Origin: Olivibacter jilunii
GTDB lineage: Bacteria > Bacteroidota > Bacteroidia > Sphingobacteriales > Sphingobacteriaceae
Reading direction: 5' to 3'
Length of the DNA: 64,000 nt
Assembly: GCF_900607235.1 (NCBI RefSeq)
Contig: NZ_LR027849.1
Span: 558,001-622,000 of the forward strand
The translations under genes and the position numbers were made by a program. Of the stretch, positions 24,725-33,955 are shown one piece after another (position 1 is the first letter of the stretch; the number at the start of each line of letters is the position of its first letter). The notes below the pieces were generated by a model. The model did not search any database. It was not told the DNA's origin and was given only the letters and a program-made list of their open reading frames with translations.

Positions 24725-25900
24725 ATGAAGCCCGATTATCATATTATCGAACTGCTTACGCGAAAACTTGCCGGCCACCTAGACCCCGAAGATCTCCAGT
24801 ATATAGACCGGTTAATCGAAGTAGATGAGGAGGTGAGGAATGAATTTGAAGAAATGAAGGCCAGGTTTCACCGTGAGGATGTGGAGACATTCTTCCAAAG
24901 GTTTGACGACGAACGTGACCAGGCCGATATTCCCGAACTGATCCTTCTTTCGGGTAAGAGAAGACGCGGCGGAACGATGCTTTATGCGGCGGTGTTAGCT
25001 GCTGCCGTAATTGGCATTGTACTCACGTTATTCCTTATGAACAAGCCGACTTCTGAGCCTGTTCTGACTGTATCCCGGGATTTGGAGGAAGTGCAGCTGC
25101 GCCTTGCCAGTGGGGGGATAGTAAATCTCGGCGATAGCAGTGACTCCATAAAAGCGGGAAGTACCATTTTGAACAATAGCAATAATACATTGTCCATTAA
25201 CGACCCCGGGGATCATTTGCAAGATAATAACCCTTCCAACACCGTCAATCTATTGACTGTGCCCGCCGGCAAAACATATAAGGTTCTTTTATCAGATGGA
25301 ACCGAGATCTGGTTGAATTCATCCACTTCCCTGCGTTTCCCGTTCAATTTCAATGGTTCTACACGGGAAGTAAGTGTACAGGGAGAAGCCTACTTCAAAG
25401 TAGCAAAGGATAACGAAAAGCCCTTTATAGTTCATCTGTTACTATCCGATAATGGTTCCGGGGGAGAGAATTCAAGGGGAGTCATCCAGGTATTGGGCAC
25501 CGAGTTTAATGCCAATACGGAGAAGAAGCTGAAGGTAGCCCTGGTAAATGGCGCCGTAAAATTTAAAGCAGCAGATGACCAGGTGGTACTTCAACCGGGA
25601 AAACTGGCCAGTTACACGACAGAAGGAGGCATGGAAGTCGGAAGCTATGATAAAGATGAAGTGATCGGATGGAGGGAAGGGTTATATTATCTGCAGGATG
25701 AACCCTTGGAGGAAATCGCTGCAAAGCTTTATAGGGTAACCGGCCATCAGGTTGTGTTTGACAACGACAAAGTACGCAATAGGATATTCACGGGTATCTA
25801 TAATCGGAATAACCCGGTAAATGTGTTTCTGGACAATATGACGCGAACCATGGAGATCGGTTATTACTTCTCCCCGGACAGTACGATTCATTTTAAATAA
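24725..25900 (+). CDS. FecR-family anti-sigma factor
   Basis: A 391-aa protein. The N-terminal sigma-binding helical domain (~1-75) precedes one membrane helix (~88-106, AAVLAAAVIGIVLTLFL). The periplasmic FecR domain (~178-290) includes TVPAGKTYKVLLSDGTEIW and GEAYFKVAKD. The C-terminal DUF4974 (~318-391) begins EPLEEIAAKLYRVTG. It would hold the sigma factor encoded just upstream and release it on contact with the STN domain of a SusC. A central insertion rich in Asn/Asp/Ser (residues ~125-175) is a linker before the FecR core. Confidence 0.9.
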   Translation: MKPDYHIIELLTRKLAGHLDPEDLQYIDRLIEVDEEVRNEFEEMKARFHREDVETFFQRFDDERDQADIPELILLSGKRRRGGTMLYAAVLAAAVIGIVLTLFLMNKPTSEPVLTVSRDLEEVQLRLASGGIVNLGDSSDSIKAGSTILNNSNNTLSINDPGDHLQDNNPSNTVNLLTVPAGKTYKVLLSDGTEIWLNSSTSLRFPFNFNGSTREVSVQGEAYFKVAKDNEKPFIVHLLLSDNGSGGENSRGVIQVLGTEFNANTEKKLKVALVNGAVKFKAADDQVVLQPGKLASYTTEGGMEVGSYDKDEVIGWREGLYYLQDEPLEEIAAKLYRVTGHQVVFDNDKVRNRIFTGIYNRNNPVNVFLDNMTRTMEIGYYFSPDSTIHFK

Positions 25901-26265
25901 AGTCACCCTTTTTTAAGGTCGCTATACTTTGAATAAAAAAAAATCCGAAATTTATATAGTACATACCTTTTAAAATTTCGTCTTATTGCTATTATAGTCC
26001 ACGATGGAAGCATTACCGGTAGGTTTTGGTTGCCTGTGATCCCCAAAATCCGCCATGTTCTTTCGGATTAATAGACGTTCATTGTATTAGGACAGATCTT
26101 TCCTGCATCTGCCCAGGTCAACTGGATTGCCGGCCTTTTATGGTACTTATTGTTGCCGGCCCCAAAGAAGTACTATTATGGTGAGATCATTCCTGATCAT
26201 TCACCATTATGTCAGGAGTTAAAAGGTATACTTTAAGTCACCTTTAAAACTAATATCCCTTGAAA
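25901..26265. other. gene-free interval
   Basis: About 365 bases between the first FecR gene and the mini-FecR gene. An imperfect inverted repeat around 26179-26212 (tggtga-gatca against tgatcattcacca) is the only structure noticed. It has no T tract and lies about 50 bp before the mini-FecR start, so it could be an operator, but this is speculative. Confidence 0.3.
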
Positions 26266-26832
26266 ATGTTCTGGTCGCGCCGACGCGAATGGCGGTCTCC
26301 AGGTGCTGCTTTTGACTATGAAAGATTTGTCCAGCTATTGCTTTGGAGCATGGATGGACACCTAGATAGATCCGAAAGAGCCTATATCAAATTAGAGTTA
26401 AAGCGTAATCCCCAAGCCAGGGATGCATGGATACATGTGCAGGAAGCCAATCCCGGCAAACGCTTGTTCCCGAATAGAGACAAACGGACAGTAATTGCCA
26501 GGGCAGTTATTGTGCTTGCCCTATTTGGGGTAGGATTTGGACTTTACGCAAAATATAGGGATACTCAGATTAAATTTTTCTATGTCGTCCCTACTTACCG
26601 TTTCGAGAAGGAAAAGCTTTGGAAGTTGGAGAAGAAGATAGAGGCCTATTATAAGATTACGGTAGTGTTCGACGATCCGGCGGATTCGGAACTCCGGTTT
26701 ACGGGCGTATTGGATAGTAAAATACCATTGAGGCCGTTTTTGGAGAACTTGCGGGTGACGAGCAAGATCGACTATTATTATGACCCGGAGGGTACACTTC
26801 ACTTCTGCAAAAAAGGCAAAAAGCCAAAATAA
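26266..26832 (+). CDS. mini-FecR: anti-sigma-like protein lacking the central FecR domain
   Basis: A 188-aa protein; the ATG at 26266 is preferred to the TTG at 26260. Residues ~14-60 resemble the N-terminal sigma-binding region of FecR (FVQLLLWSMDGHLDRSERAY). One membrane helix follows at ~72-94 (VIARAVIVLALFGVGFGLY). Then comes only a DUF4974/STN-like domain (~115-185, ending IDYYYDPEGTLHF). The FecR core present in both neighbouring FecR proteins is missing. It stands alone between the two sigma/FecR pairs and matches the gene tail at the left window edge. It could compete with full FecRs for sigma factor or for the SusC STN domain; that role is inference. Confidence 0.7.
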   Translation: MFWSRRREWRSPGAAFDYERFVQLLLWSMDGHLDRSERAYIKLELKRNPQARDAWIHVQEANPGKRLFPNRDKRTVIARAVIVLALFGVGFGLYAKYRDTQIKFFYVVPTYRFEKEKLWKLEKKIEAYYKITVVFDDPADSELRFTGVLDSKIPLRPFLENLRVTSKIDYYYDPEGTLHFCKKGKKPK

Positions 26833-27006
26833 CCTATGCAACTTTAGGAAAATTTAATGCGTCCGAAGTATAGCGGACGCAGCTATGAGCAACATGCTTA
26901 TTGTTAAATAATAACACAAACGTGTGATTTGAAGGCCAAGCTGTCCGGCAAATCCGAAAAGAGGGGTATATTGAGCAATCGATTTTTGTTAAAGTGACCC
27001 CCTCGG

Positions 27007-27552
27007 ATGCAGTATTGGGACGATGAATTCATATTGCTGAACCTTAGGGACAGCAGATTCAGGAAGGATGCCTTTGACCGGCTGTTCGAAAAGTATTTCG
27101 AACCGTTGACAGGTATTGCTATGTTGTATCTGAAGGATCGACAGCGAAGTGAAGATGTTGTACAGGAAGTATTTATCGAGTTTTATGAAAAAAAATTATA
27201 CAATTTTGTTGAGTCCTCTCTGGGTGGGTATTTGCAAAAGCTGTGTCGTAATCAATGTCTGGATAATATTAAGATGACTGCGCGAGAAGTATCTAGGATT
27301 AACGACTATATTCAGCTCTTTCCGGATAACGAGCGGCCTAATTACGGAGAAGATTCTGAAATTAGAAAGCGTTTCAATACAATGTATAGGGAAATGCACC
27401 CGCAACAACGTAAGGCTTTTGATCTGGCCTGGCTGCAGGGGAAACAGTATGACGAGGTGGCCAAAATAATGAGAATCAGTAAGAATTCTGTAAAAACCCA
27501 TCTCCGACTGGCCCTACGGTTTGCAAGAAAGTTCCTTTCAGATCTAGTATAG
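27007..27552 (+). CDS. ECF RNA polymerase sigma factor
   Basis: A 181-aa sigma-70 ECF factor. Region 2 is at ~20-85 (FEPLTGIAMLYLKDRQRSEDVVQEVFIEFYEK). The region 4 helix-turn-helix is at ~130-175 (KAFDLAWLQGKQYDEVAKIM, then ISKNSVKTHLRLALRFARKF). It is paired with the FecR gene 29 bases downstream. It is the second sigma/anti-sigma pair in a 5-kb stretch leading to the tandem-STN SusC. Confidence 0.9.
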   Translation: MQYWDDEFILLNLRDSRFRKDAFDRLFEKYFEPLTGIAMLYLKDRQRSEDVVQEVFIEFYEKKLYNFVESSLGGYLQKLCRNQCLDNIKMTAREVSRINDYIQLFPDNERPNYGEDSEIRKRFNTMYREMHPQQRKAFDLAWLQGKQYDEVAKIMRISKNSVKTHLRLALRFARKFLSDLV

Positions 27553-27581
27553 CGTAATAAAACCGCATCTTTTATTAACAG

Positions 27582-28706
27582 GTGAAACAATTTCCAGCAG
27601 AAATATTGGAGCTTCTCAGAATGAAGCTTGCGGGTGTAATTGAGAAGGAAGACGATGAATATATCGAAAGCCTTTTGGACACGGACCCTGAGCTCAGAAA
27701 GGTATGGAATTCGTTGCAGCATGATCCTGATGTGGCCTACTTTCGAGGGGCAAAAGACGATGTAAAGAGACGCCTTCATCAGCGGCTGGCAAAAAATAGG
27801 CGCCGGCGAATACTCGCAAAAGGAGCTATGGTTCTGAGCATCATCCTGTTAGGCGGCCTCACTTTAATTCTGTACATTCCAACGAAAAAGGCTGAAAAAC
27901 AGCTTTCTAGCTCGGCCCGGGATGAGCCGCTTGTATCTCTGCATTTAGGGGAAGGAAAGGAAATCAGTTTCAAAAAGGGCGATCGGAAAGAGGAGGTCTA
28001 TCGTGGAGTAAGCCTTACCACTAAAGAAGATACATTATATTTCACCGGGAGCTCTGAAAATGAGGGGTCGGAATGGAACACACTGGAGGTTCCGAAAGGC
28101 AGGTACTTTACCCTTATATTGGAAGACCATTCCGTGATAGAGTTAGGACCCGAAAGCCGCCTTCAGTTTCCACGCACATTTGAGGGCAGCAAGAAAAGGA
28201 AAGTTTTGCTGGAAGGGATGGCAAATTTTGCGGTAGTAGCGAATCCGTCACATCCATTTTCGGTAATAACCGTTCATGCCGATATAACTGTCCTTGGGAC
28301 TCAATTTGAGGTAAGATCATTCCCCGACACCTTCGAGACTAAATTGGCAAGCGGAAAGCTAAAGGTCAAAATTGGCCAGGAGGAATTGATTTTGTACCCT
28401 GGGCACAAGGTCAATCTGGACGTTCCGAACAGCAAATTAATGATCTCCAGGCCTTCTGTTTCGACAGGAGATACCATGTCCATTGAATTACAGCTCGTAA
28501 ACGTCAACTTAGGGGATATTGCACAAGGTATCGGAAATATCTATCATGTAACAGTAGTTGTTGCACCGGAAAGTAAGATGCGTAAATATGATACTTCAAT
28601 TGAAGTGTATAGGCAGAAACCGATACAGCGCTTTCTGAAAGAAATGAAGGCCGGGGATACATACTTTGATTACTCATGGCGAAATGATACCCTATTTTTG
28701 AAGTAA
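27582..28706 (+). CDS. FecR-family anti-sigma factor
   Basis: A 374-aa protein with a GTG start at 27582, which gives the expected N-terminus. It has the N-terminal sigma-binding domain, a membrane helix at ~82-102 (GAMVLSIILLGGLTLILYI), and a FecR domain at ~165-270 (LEVPKGRYFTLILEDHSVIELG, then FAVVANPSHPF). DUF4974 at ~305-374 starts VNLGDIAQGIGNIYHV and ends in DTLFLK. It is predicted to control the sigma factor upstream. Its Lys/Arg-rich segment before the helix (VKRRLHQRLAKNRRRR) fits the inner-leaflet side. Confidence 0.9.
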   Translation: MKQFPAEILELLRMKLAGVIEKEDDEYIESLLDTDPELRKVWNSLQHDPDVAYFRGAKDDVKRRLHQRLAKNRRRRILAKGAMVLSIILLGGLTLILYIPTKKAEKQLSSSARDEPLVSLHLGEGKEISFKKGDRKEEVYRGVSLTTKEDTLYFTGSSENEGSEWNTLEVPKGRYFTLILEDHSVIELGPESRLQFPRTFEGSKKRKVLLEGMANFAVVANPSHPFSVITVHADITVLGTQFEVRSFPDTFETKLASGKLKVKIGQEELILYPGHKVNLDVPNSKLMISRPSVSTGDTMSIELQLVNVNLGDIAQGIGNIYHVTVVVAPESKMRKYDTSIEVYRQKPIQRFLKEMKAGDTYFDYSWRNDTLFLK

Positions 28707-29184
28707 ATGCCAGTTTGTCGATTTTCACATCCAGTTCTCGGAATTTTTATTTTTTTTCAAATCTCATTCACCCTTTTTTCTTTCGGTGTCGTTCTTATAT
28801 AAAGCGCCATGTGAATGTTTCAAGATTCTCATACATTTTAACTTTAATGAGTAATCCAGCGTTCATGGATTAAGTGGCCTCTCTGGCTGGCTTTTGCCAG
28901 TTATAGGGGTTAACAATAAATTTAAAGTCGGGAGGTTTCCACCTCTGGCTCTTTTATTTAAAACTGAGGGATTGTGGCAGTTGATGGCGCCTAATCAGAT
29001 TACAGAACAGCAATTGAAATATATGGTGGTTCAATGCATCCATGGGGGACGATACATTTTCGGACATAAAAATTTGGTATAAGTGCAGCCTTTTGCTGCA
29101 CACATGGAAGGAAATGACCCAGAGTTTTAACTCCGGGTTTTATCAGTGGTTGAATTATTATATTTTAAAATAAAAGCAGGACAT
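28707..29184. other. gene-free interval with several hairpins
   Basis: About 480 bases. It contains gtgcagc (29083-29089) pairing with gctgcac (29095-29101), and a hairpin 29117-29138 followed by a T tract. It also holds short GC-rich hairpins around 28880-28960 (ctggctggcttttgccag; gggaggtttccacctc). A 62-codon ORF here has no coding character. The density of stems suggests a structured leader or a small RNA before the pseudo-receiver gene, but no known RNA family is recognised. Confidence 0.35.
29117..29142 (+). terminator. terminator-like hairpin
   Basis: acccagagt (29117-29125) pairs with actccgggt (29130-29138) with one mismatch and a 4-base loop, followed by ttttat. It lies between the second FecR gene and the pseudo-receiver gene and probably ends transcription from the former or attenuates the latter. 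Confidence 0.5.
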
Positions 29185-29562
29185 ATGAAAAAAGCCCTTG
29201 TTGTGGAGAATGATGCCGTCCACAACCGCCTACTTTGTGAGTACCTAAAGCGTTTCGGCCTGTTGATCAGCTCTGCAGGAATTGGAGTGGAGGGCATTGA
29301 AAAAGCCAGGACCGAAGCACCGAATTTTATTTTTGTTCATTCAAGTTTGGGAGATATGGAAGGGGTGGAGCTGATCGCTATTTTAAAGAAAGAGGAGCAA
29401 TTCAGCAAGATACCTATTGTGCTTGTAGCCACCACGGTAACCCAAAAACTGAAGGAGGTTGCATTTGACGTAGGCGCATTCGCCGTGTTTGATAAACCGT
29501 TGAACCTTGAGAAGATAGAACGCATCTATGATCAGCTGATGGCGCAACAAAGAGCCGCTTAA
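29185..29562 (+). CDS. stand-alone pseudo-receiver domain (CheY-like) lacking the phospho-acceptor Asp
   Basis: A 125-aa single receiver domain. The ATG at 29185 is chosen over 29146 because aaagcagga precedes it and the protein opens with the usual beta-1 strand MKKALVVEND. Expected landmarks are an acidic pocket (END, 8-10), the acceptor strand, a Thr (ATT, 82-84) and a Lys (FDKP, Lys104). At the acceptor position the sequence reads FVHSSLGDMEG, with His52 where Asp is normal, so it should not be phosphorylated in the usual way. It is followed at once by a winged-helix gene, as if an OmpR-type regulator had been split. Confidence 0.8.
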   Translation: MKKALVVENDAVHNRLLCEYLKRFGLLISSAGIGVEGIEKARTEAPNFIFVHSSLGDMEGVELIAILKKEEQFSKIPIVLVATTVTQKLKEVAFDVGAFAVFDKPLNLEKIERIYDQLMAQQRAA

Positions 29563-29573
29563 TAATCCACAAT

Positions 29574-29918
29574 ATGAATGTTATAAGATTTAATGGGTAT
29601 ACCCTTTGCAGCGAAGGGATCTTGCAGTATCACGACGGTGAAACATCATGGTCATGTCAGCTCATGAACGATGAAGCCTTACTGTTACGGGTCCTTTACC
29701 GGAACCGGAATGTTTACCTGTCCACGAAAAATGTATTGCTCATTTTATGGGGTCAGGAAGATTCACTATGGGAGCATAACCTGGAAGTTTATATTAAGCG
29801 ACTGCAAGCCAAGTTTGCGCGGCACGGGCAGGTAACATTGATCGCGGATGACAATTTTGGAATCAAGCTTAAAATAGGATCGATTCGGGGATATTACGCT
29901 GCATCGATACTGCAGTAA
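29574..29918 (+). CDS. OmpR/PhoB-type winged-helix DNA-binding protein without receiver
   Basis: A 114-aa protein that is only a Trans_reg_C-like winged helix. It has an N-terminal beta sheet (VIRFNGYTLCSEGILQY), then LMNDEALLLRVLYRN, a recognition-helix region (LWEHNLEVYIKRLQAKFAR) and the wing (TLIADDNFGIKLKI). It starts 11 bases after the pseudo-receiver gene, so the two are probably co-translated and may act together. The likely target is the SusC gene 360 bases downstream, but this is inferred from position. Confidence 0.75.
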   Translation: MNVIRFNGYTLCSEGILQYHDGETSWSCQLMNDEALLLRVLYRNRNVYLSTKNVLLILWGQEDSLWEHNLEVYIKRLQAKFARHGQVTLIADDNFGIKLKIGSIRGYYAASILQ

Positions 29919-30282
29919 GTATCGGGCAAGCACCGGCTATCCCGATTCACATATTCTTAACCTGAAATATGCGATTTTTTGCTTATTTTAAAAAGAACTT
30001 ACAATTTACCGCCCGGCACTGTGGCGGCTAACAATTTAAAGACTGTTTATGATATTCCCTTTTTGCCTGGGAGCTATATGGAACTTTTTGGGGGACTTTA
30101 ACTTTGAGAAATTACCGGATTTGCCGGTAGCGCCGCTGCCCGGACTTCCGATCTGATCTTTGCCGTAGGATGCCCCTGCAGTCCGGAAAGTGACAATTTT
30201 GTCCTTGAAAATCCCACTAGACCGTTAGGACGTATATATCTATACGGCCACATAAAACTTTCCACTAAAGACCCCTGGTTTT
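29919..30282. other. gene-free region upstream of the tandem-STN susC
   Basis: About 364 bases expected to carry the promoter of the SusC gene, possibly used by one of the two ECF sigma factors. A short 6-bp inverted repeat (atcggg 29921-29926, cccgat 29941-29946) is present. No confident promoter box was identified. Confidence 0.35.
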
Positions 30283-33200
30283 ATGGTTTATCGACGATTG
30301 GTTCCCCTCATCTGCCTGCTCGTCTGTACCACCGGCTTGGTACAGGCACAATCCATATATCAATACCGTCAAGTAACTTCTAAGAATGAAGCAATACGCC
30401 TGAAAGATTTTTTTGAATTGATCAGACAGCAAACGGGTGCCGTCCCCTTGTTTAACGACTCTCAGCTCAATGCCGATGAATTGATCAGTGTCGATTTTTA
30501 CCAGGAACCCTTGGAAAATGTGCTGGCAGAACTATTTTCTAGGAGAGGGATGACATGGACCTTTCGTGACGAAACATATATTGTCAAAAAAATACCCAAT
30601 TGGCCGGGCGGCAGACTCATTACTTGCATCCAAGAGAATATGCGGTTGGCAGACTTTTTCACCACTGTTTGGTATCAAACCAAAATGCAGGCTTTTTACA
30701 ATGATGAGCAATTGAGTAGCGACGAGCGGGTATCGGTAAAATTTGAAAAGGTGCCACTGGAAAAAGTTTTGGGAACCATTCTCAAAGACAGAGAGCTCAC
30801 ATGGTATTACCGGGAAGAAACCTTCGTAATAGTACCAAGGAAAAAGCGAAAAGTAAATGAAAGTCTCTTGGAACTTGAGCGTAGAAAAATTGTCGGCACC
30901 GTAGTGGATGACGAGGGGACGCCAATCGAAGGGGCGGTGGTGATGGAAAAACAGGGACCACAAGGTACCTATACCGAAAAAGACGGCCGATTTGTTCTGG
31001 CCGGTATTCCATCGGGTTCACATCTGCTGGCACGAAAATCCGGCTATAAAACCCGCGAGCTCTCCAAGTATCCGGATACGCTTTTCGTACGCTTAGAAGA
31101 ACAGATTGCGGCATTAAAAGAGGTCAAGGTTAAGGGATGGCTAAAGAGGTTACTAACAGGATCAGCCAGTACCGTTCAGGCGGATGAAATTGCCATGCAG
31201 CCGAGTTCCAATGTGCTCAGTGCCTTACAGGGGCGTGTGCCCGGACTGTTTTTAAGCCAGACTACCGGTTTGCCCGGCGGTGGCTTCCGCATCAGATTAC
31301 GCGGAAGAAACAGCATAGATTCCGATAGCGATCCTTTAATTGTTATCGATGGCATCCCCTTTGCGCCGGCCTCTTTCAATGAGAACCTGCTTAACCTGGT
31401 CGGTAGCGGATCTGGCTTGGGTGCCAATGTGGCGGCAAGTCCATTGAACCTGCTACCCATTCAAGATATTGCGAGCGTTGATATTCTTAGAGATGCGGAC
31501 GCAACCGCCCTTTATGGGGCTCGCGGGGCAAACGGTGTTATCCTGATTACCAGCAAGACACCGGAAAAGGGGACGAACCGTTTGAACCTGAATTATTATA
31601 CCGGTGTGGGGAAGGTCAGTAAAACGATCCGCTACCTGAATACGACGGAATATCTTCAGATGCGTCGGGAAGCGCTGACCAATGATGACGCGACCGCAGG
31701 AGCTACTGACTTTGATCTAGTCCGTTGGGACACGACCAGGTATACGGACTGGCAGAAAGAGCTGATCGGTGGCGTTTCACATATCCGCAATGCGAGTCTG
31801 GAACTGACGGGCGGAAATGAACTGGCAGTATATCGGGTCAGCGGGATGTTTCGTGAGGAGGGTACGGTGTATACTACAGATGATTTCAATTACAGGAAAG
31901 GCGGGGGAAGGGTGCAACTCAATCTGACCACGCCTGATAAAAAATTAAAGTTCAACCTTTCCGGCAGTTATATGGCAGACCGTAACCGCTTGCCGCAGAC
32001 CGATCTGACCATCCTTTCCAATACTTCGCCGAATTCGCCGGAACCCTATGTGAACGGCCGGCTAAACTTCGCTGACAGCACCTTTGATAATCCATTTGGA
32101 TACCTGATGCGGGTGTATACGGGGAAATCCGAATTAAAGTCTGCCCAGGCGGTGCTTAATTTGCAACCCCTAAGCTCCCTGTTTTTAAAGGCCACATTTG
32201 GAATCAACGATATGAAAAATACGGACGTGCAGGTGAATCCGGTTTCTTCCTTCAATCCAAATAAAGGCTTTAAGTCAAGTTTTTCCAATTTCTCCAATAG
32301 TCAATTCCGCAATTGGATGGTAGATATGAGTTTTGACTGGAAACGGAGCAATGAGAAACATTATCTGCACTTGATTGGCGGTTTAAGGCTTCAGGAGGAA
32401 GGACAGGACTTATCCAATTTTTATGGGTCAGGCTTTCCTGATGATGCGAGTTTGAATAATATGGCAGCTGCAGATAGCCTGGCCACTACGAAGCGAGCCT
32501 ATACCAACTTTCGGAATGAGGCTTTATATACGCGGTTGGAGTACAGGTACAAAGGGAAATACCTGTTGAGCTTAACCGGAAGTAGGGATCGTTCCACCCG
32601 ACTAAGCCCCGGCAAGCAATATGCTAATTTCGGCGCCATAGGCGCGGGATGGGTGTTTACGAGGGAAGCATGGCTTAGACCGAACAAGGTTCTTAGCTTC
32701 GGAAAACTTCGGGCGAGTGTTGGATGGACAGGGAATGATCGATATCGTAGAGATGTGAAGCATGATACTTACATACCTTGGCCGGCCAATGGATGGGATG
32801 GTGAATTGAATAGCGAGGGGCGACCGACGATCACATGGGAAAAATTGAAAAAGCGGGAAATTGCTCTTGAACTGGGATTGGCGGAGGATCGGATCATGGT
32901 TACAGTGAACCATTATAAGAATGTCAGTAGCAACCAGCTGCTATCGGGTATGCAGGATTCCTTGTATTTTCCCATCAACTGGAATGCAAAAGTGGAGAAT
33001 AAAGGATGGGAAGTTGATATCGAAGCATCCATATTTAAGAGGAACCGCTTTGGTTGGACGGCGACGCTCAATCTCAGTTTTCCACGAAATAGTTTGCTTT
33101 CCTTTGACCTACTGAAGGATTTTAACTATCAGAATTATTATCAGGAGGGCATGTCCTTGGACATGGTAAAAGGTTTTAAGGTAACCGGAGTTAATCCCCA

Positions 33201-33765
33201 AACCGGTGTTTATCAATTCGCCGACCCCGATAAAAACGGAGTGGGTCTGGAAGATTTTCACTATGGCAATGCGCTTGGGCCCGTGCTTTATGGAGGCATG
33301 CAGCACAACCTTATCTATGATCGTTTTGAGTTGAACGTGCTGTTTCGCTTTGTACGGCAGCGGAATTTCAATTATCAATTTTCCTGGCAAGCGGCGCCGG
33401 GAGGCATGGCAAACCAGCCTGCCACGGTTTTGCAACGGTGGCAAAAGGAAGGAGACATCACCGACTGGCAGAAATTTACGGCTTCTCTAAGCTCGGAGGC
33501 GCGCGCTGCTTATATGATGGCGCTTACCAGTGATCGCCAGGTTATGGATGCCAATTATCTTCGGTTACAGTCACTTATGTTCGCCTATCATCTTCCATCG
33601 AAAATATTGGAACGGATTAAAATAAAAAGCAGTAAATTGTATATGCAGGGATTGAACCTGTTTACGATAACAAAGTATCCGGGAAGGGACCCGGAAACCA
33701 CCGCTGCTGCGGAAGTTTATCCTTCCCTGCGGATTATCACCGCTGGCATTCAGGTAACCTTCTGA
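30283..33765 (+). CDS. SusC/RagA-type TonB-dependent receptor with two tandem STN domains
   Basis: A 1160-aa protein with a signal peptide at 1-22 (ending LVQAQ). STN domain 1 is at ~33-105 (RLKDFFELIRQQTGAVPLFN to TYIVKKIP). STN domain 2 is at ~113-187 (RLADFFTTVWYQTKMQAFYN to TFVIVPRKK). A carboxypeptidase-D-like repeat is at ~203-275. The TonB box is atypical (ALKEVKVKGW in place of DEVVVVGYG). The plug (IRLRGRNSID, DADATALYGARGANG) and the barrel end in AGIQVTF. One STN is normal; two are unusual. No SusD follows: the next gene is a small secreted peptide. It is a close relative of the SusC at 20121. The upstream sigma/FecR stack is its likely control. Confidence 0.9.
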   Translation: MVYRRLVPLICLLVCTTGLVQAQSIYQYRQVTSKNEAIRLKDFFELIRQQTGAVPLFNDSQLNADELISVDFYQEPLENVLAELFSRRGMTWTFRDETYIVKKIPNWPGGRLITCIQENMRLADFFTTVWYQTKMQAFYNDEQLSSDERVSVKFEKVPLEKVLGTILKDRELTWYYREETFVIVPRKKRKVNESLLELERRKIVGTVVDDEGTPIEGAVVMEKQGPQGTYTEKDGRFVLAGIPSGSHLLARKSGYKTRELSKYPDTLFVRLEEQIAALKEVKVKGWLKRLLTGSASTVQADEIAMQPSSNVLSALQGRVPGLFLSQTTGLPGGGFRIRLRGRNSIDSDSDPLIVIDGIPFAPASFNENLLNLVGSGSGLGANVAASPLNLLPIQDIASVDILRDADATALYGARGANGVILITSKTPEKGTNRLNLNYYTGVGKVSKTIRYLNTTEYLQMRREALTNDDATAGATDFDLVRWDTTRYTDWQKELIGGVSHIRNASLELTGGNELAVYRVSGMFREEGTVYTTDDFNYRKGGGRVQLNLTTPDKKLKFNLSGSYMADRNRLPQTDLTILSNTSPNSPEPYVNGRLNFADSTFDNPFGYLMRVYTGKSELKSAQAVLNLQPLSSLFLKATFGINDMKNTDVQVNPVSSFNPNKGFKSSFSNFSNSQFRNWMVDMSFDWKRSNEKHYLHLIGGLRLQEEGQDLSNFYGSGFPDDASLNNMAAADSLATTKRAYTNFRNEALYTRLEYRYKGKYLLSLTGSRDRSTRLSPGKQYANFGAIGAGWVFTREAWLRPNKVLSFGKLRASVGWTGNDRYRRDVKHDTYIPWPANGWDGELNSEGRPTITWEKLKKREIALELGLAEDRIMVTVNHYKNVSSNQLLSGMQDSLYFPINWNAKVENKGWEVDIEASIFKRNRFGWTATLNLSFPRNSLLSFDLLKDFNYQNYYQEGMSLDMVKGFKVTGVNPQTGVYQFADPDKNGVGLEDFHYGNALGPVLYGGMQHNLIYDRFELNVLFRFVRQRNFNYQFSWQAAPGGMANQPATVLQRWQKEGDITDWQKFTASLSSEARAAYMMALTSDRQVMDANYLRLQSLMFAYHLPSKILERIKIKSSKLYMQGLNLFTITKYPGRDPETTAAAEVYPSLRIITAGIQVTF

Positions 33766-33955
33766 CCGGTATAAAAGAATCTATTGGTGCATGTAAGCTG
33801 AACGCTCATCCTTCGCACTTTCACAAGCTACTCCTACACGCTACTCCTTCACCAGGAAACAAGTTTTTCGGTGTTTACCGACAATTCTGCAATGCGTTGT
33901 TATTGCATAGATAATCCTATAGGATCTGTTTTATTCACTATTAAATTTAAAATGT

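Noticed and set aside
28894-29082. 62-codon plus-strand ORF between the second FecR and the pseudo-receiver
   Set aside because: No conserved motif, poor composition and a region rich in hairpins; treated as non-coding.
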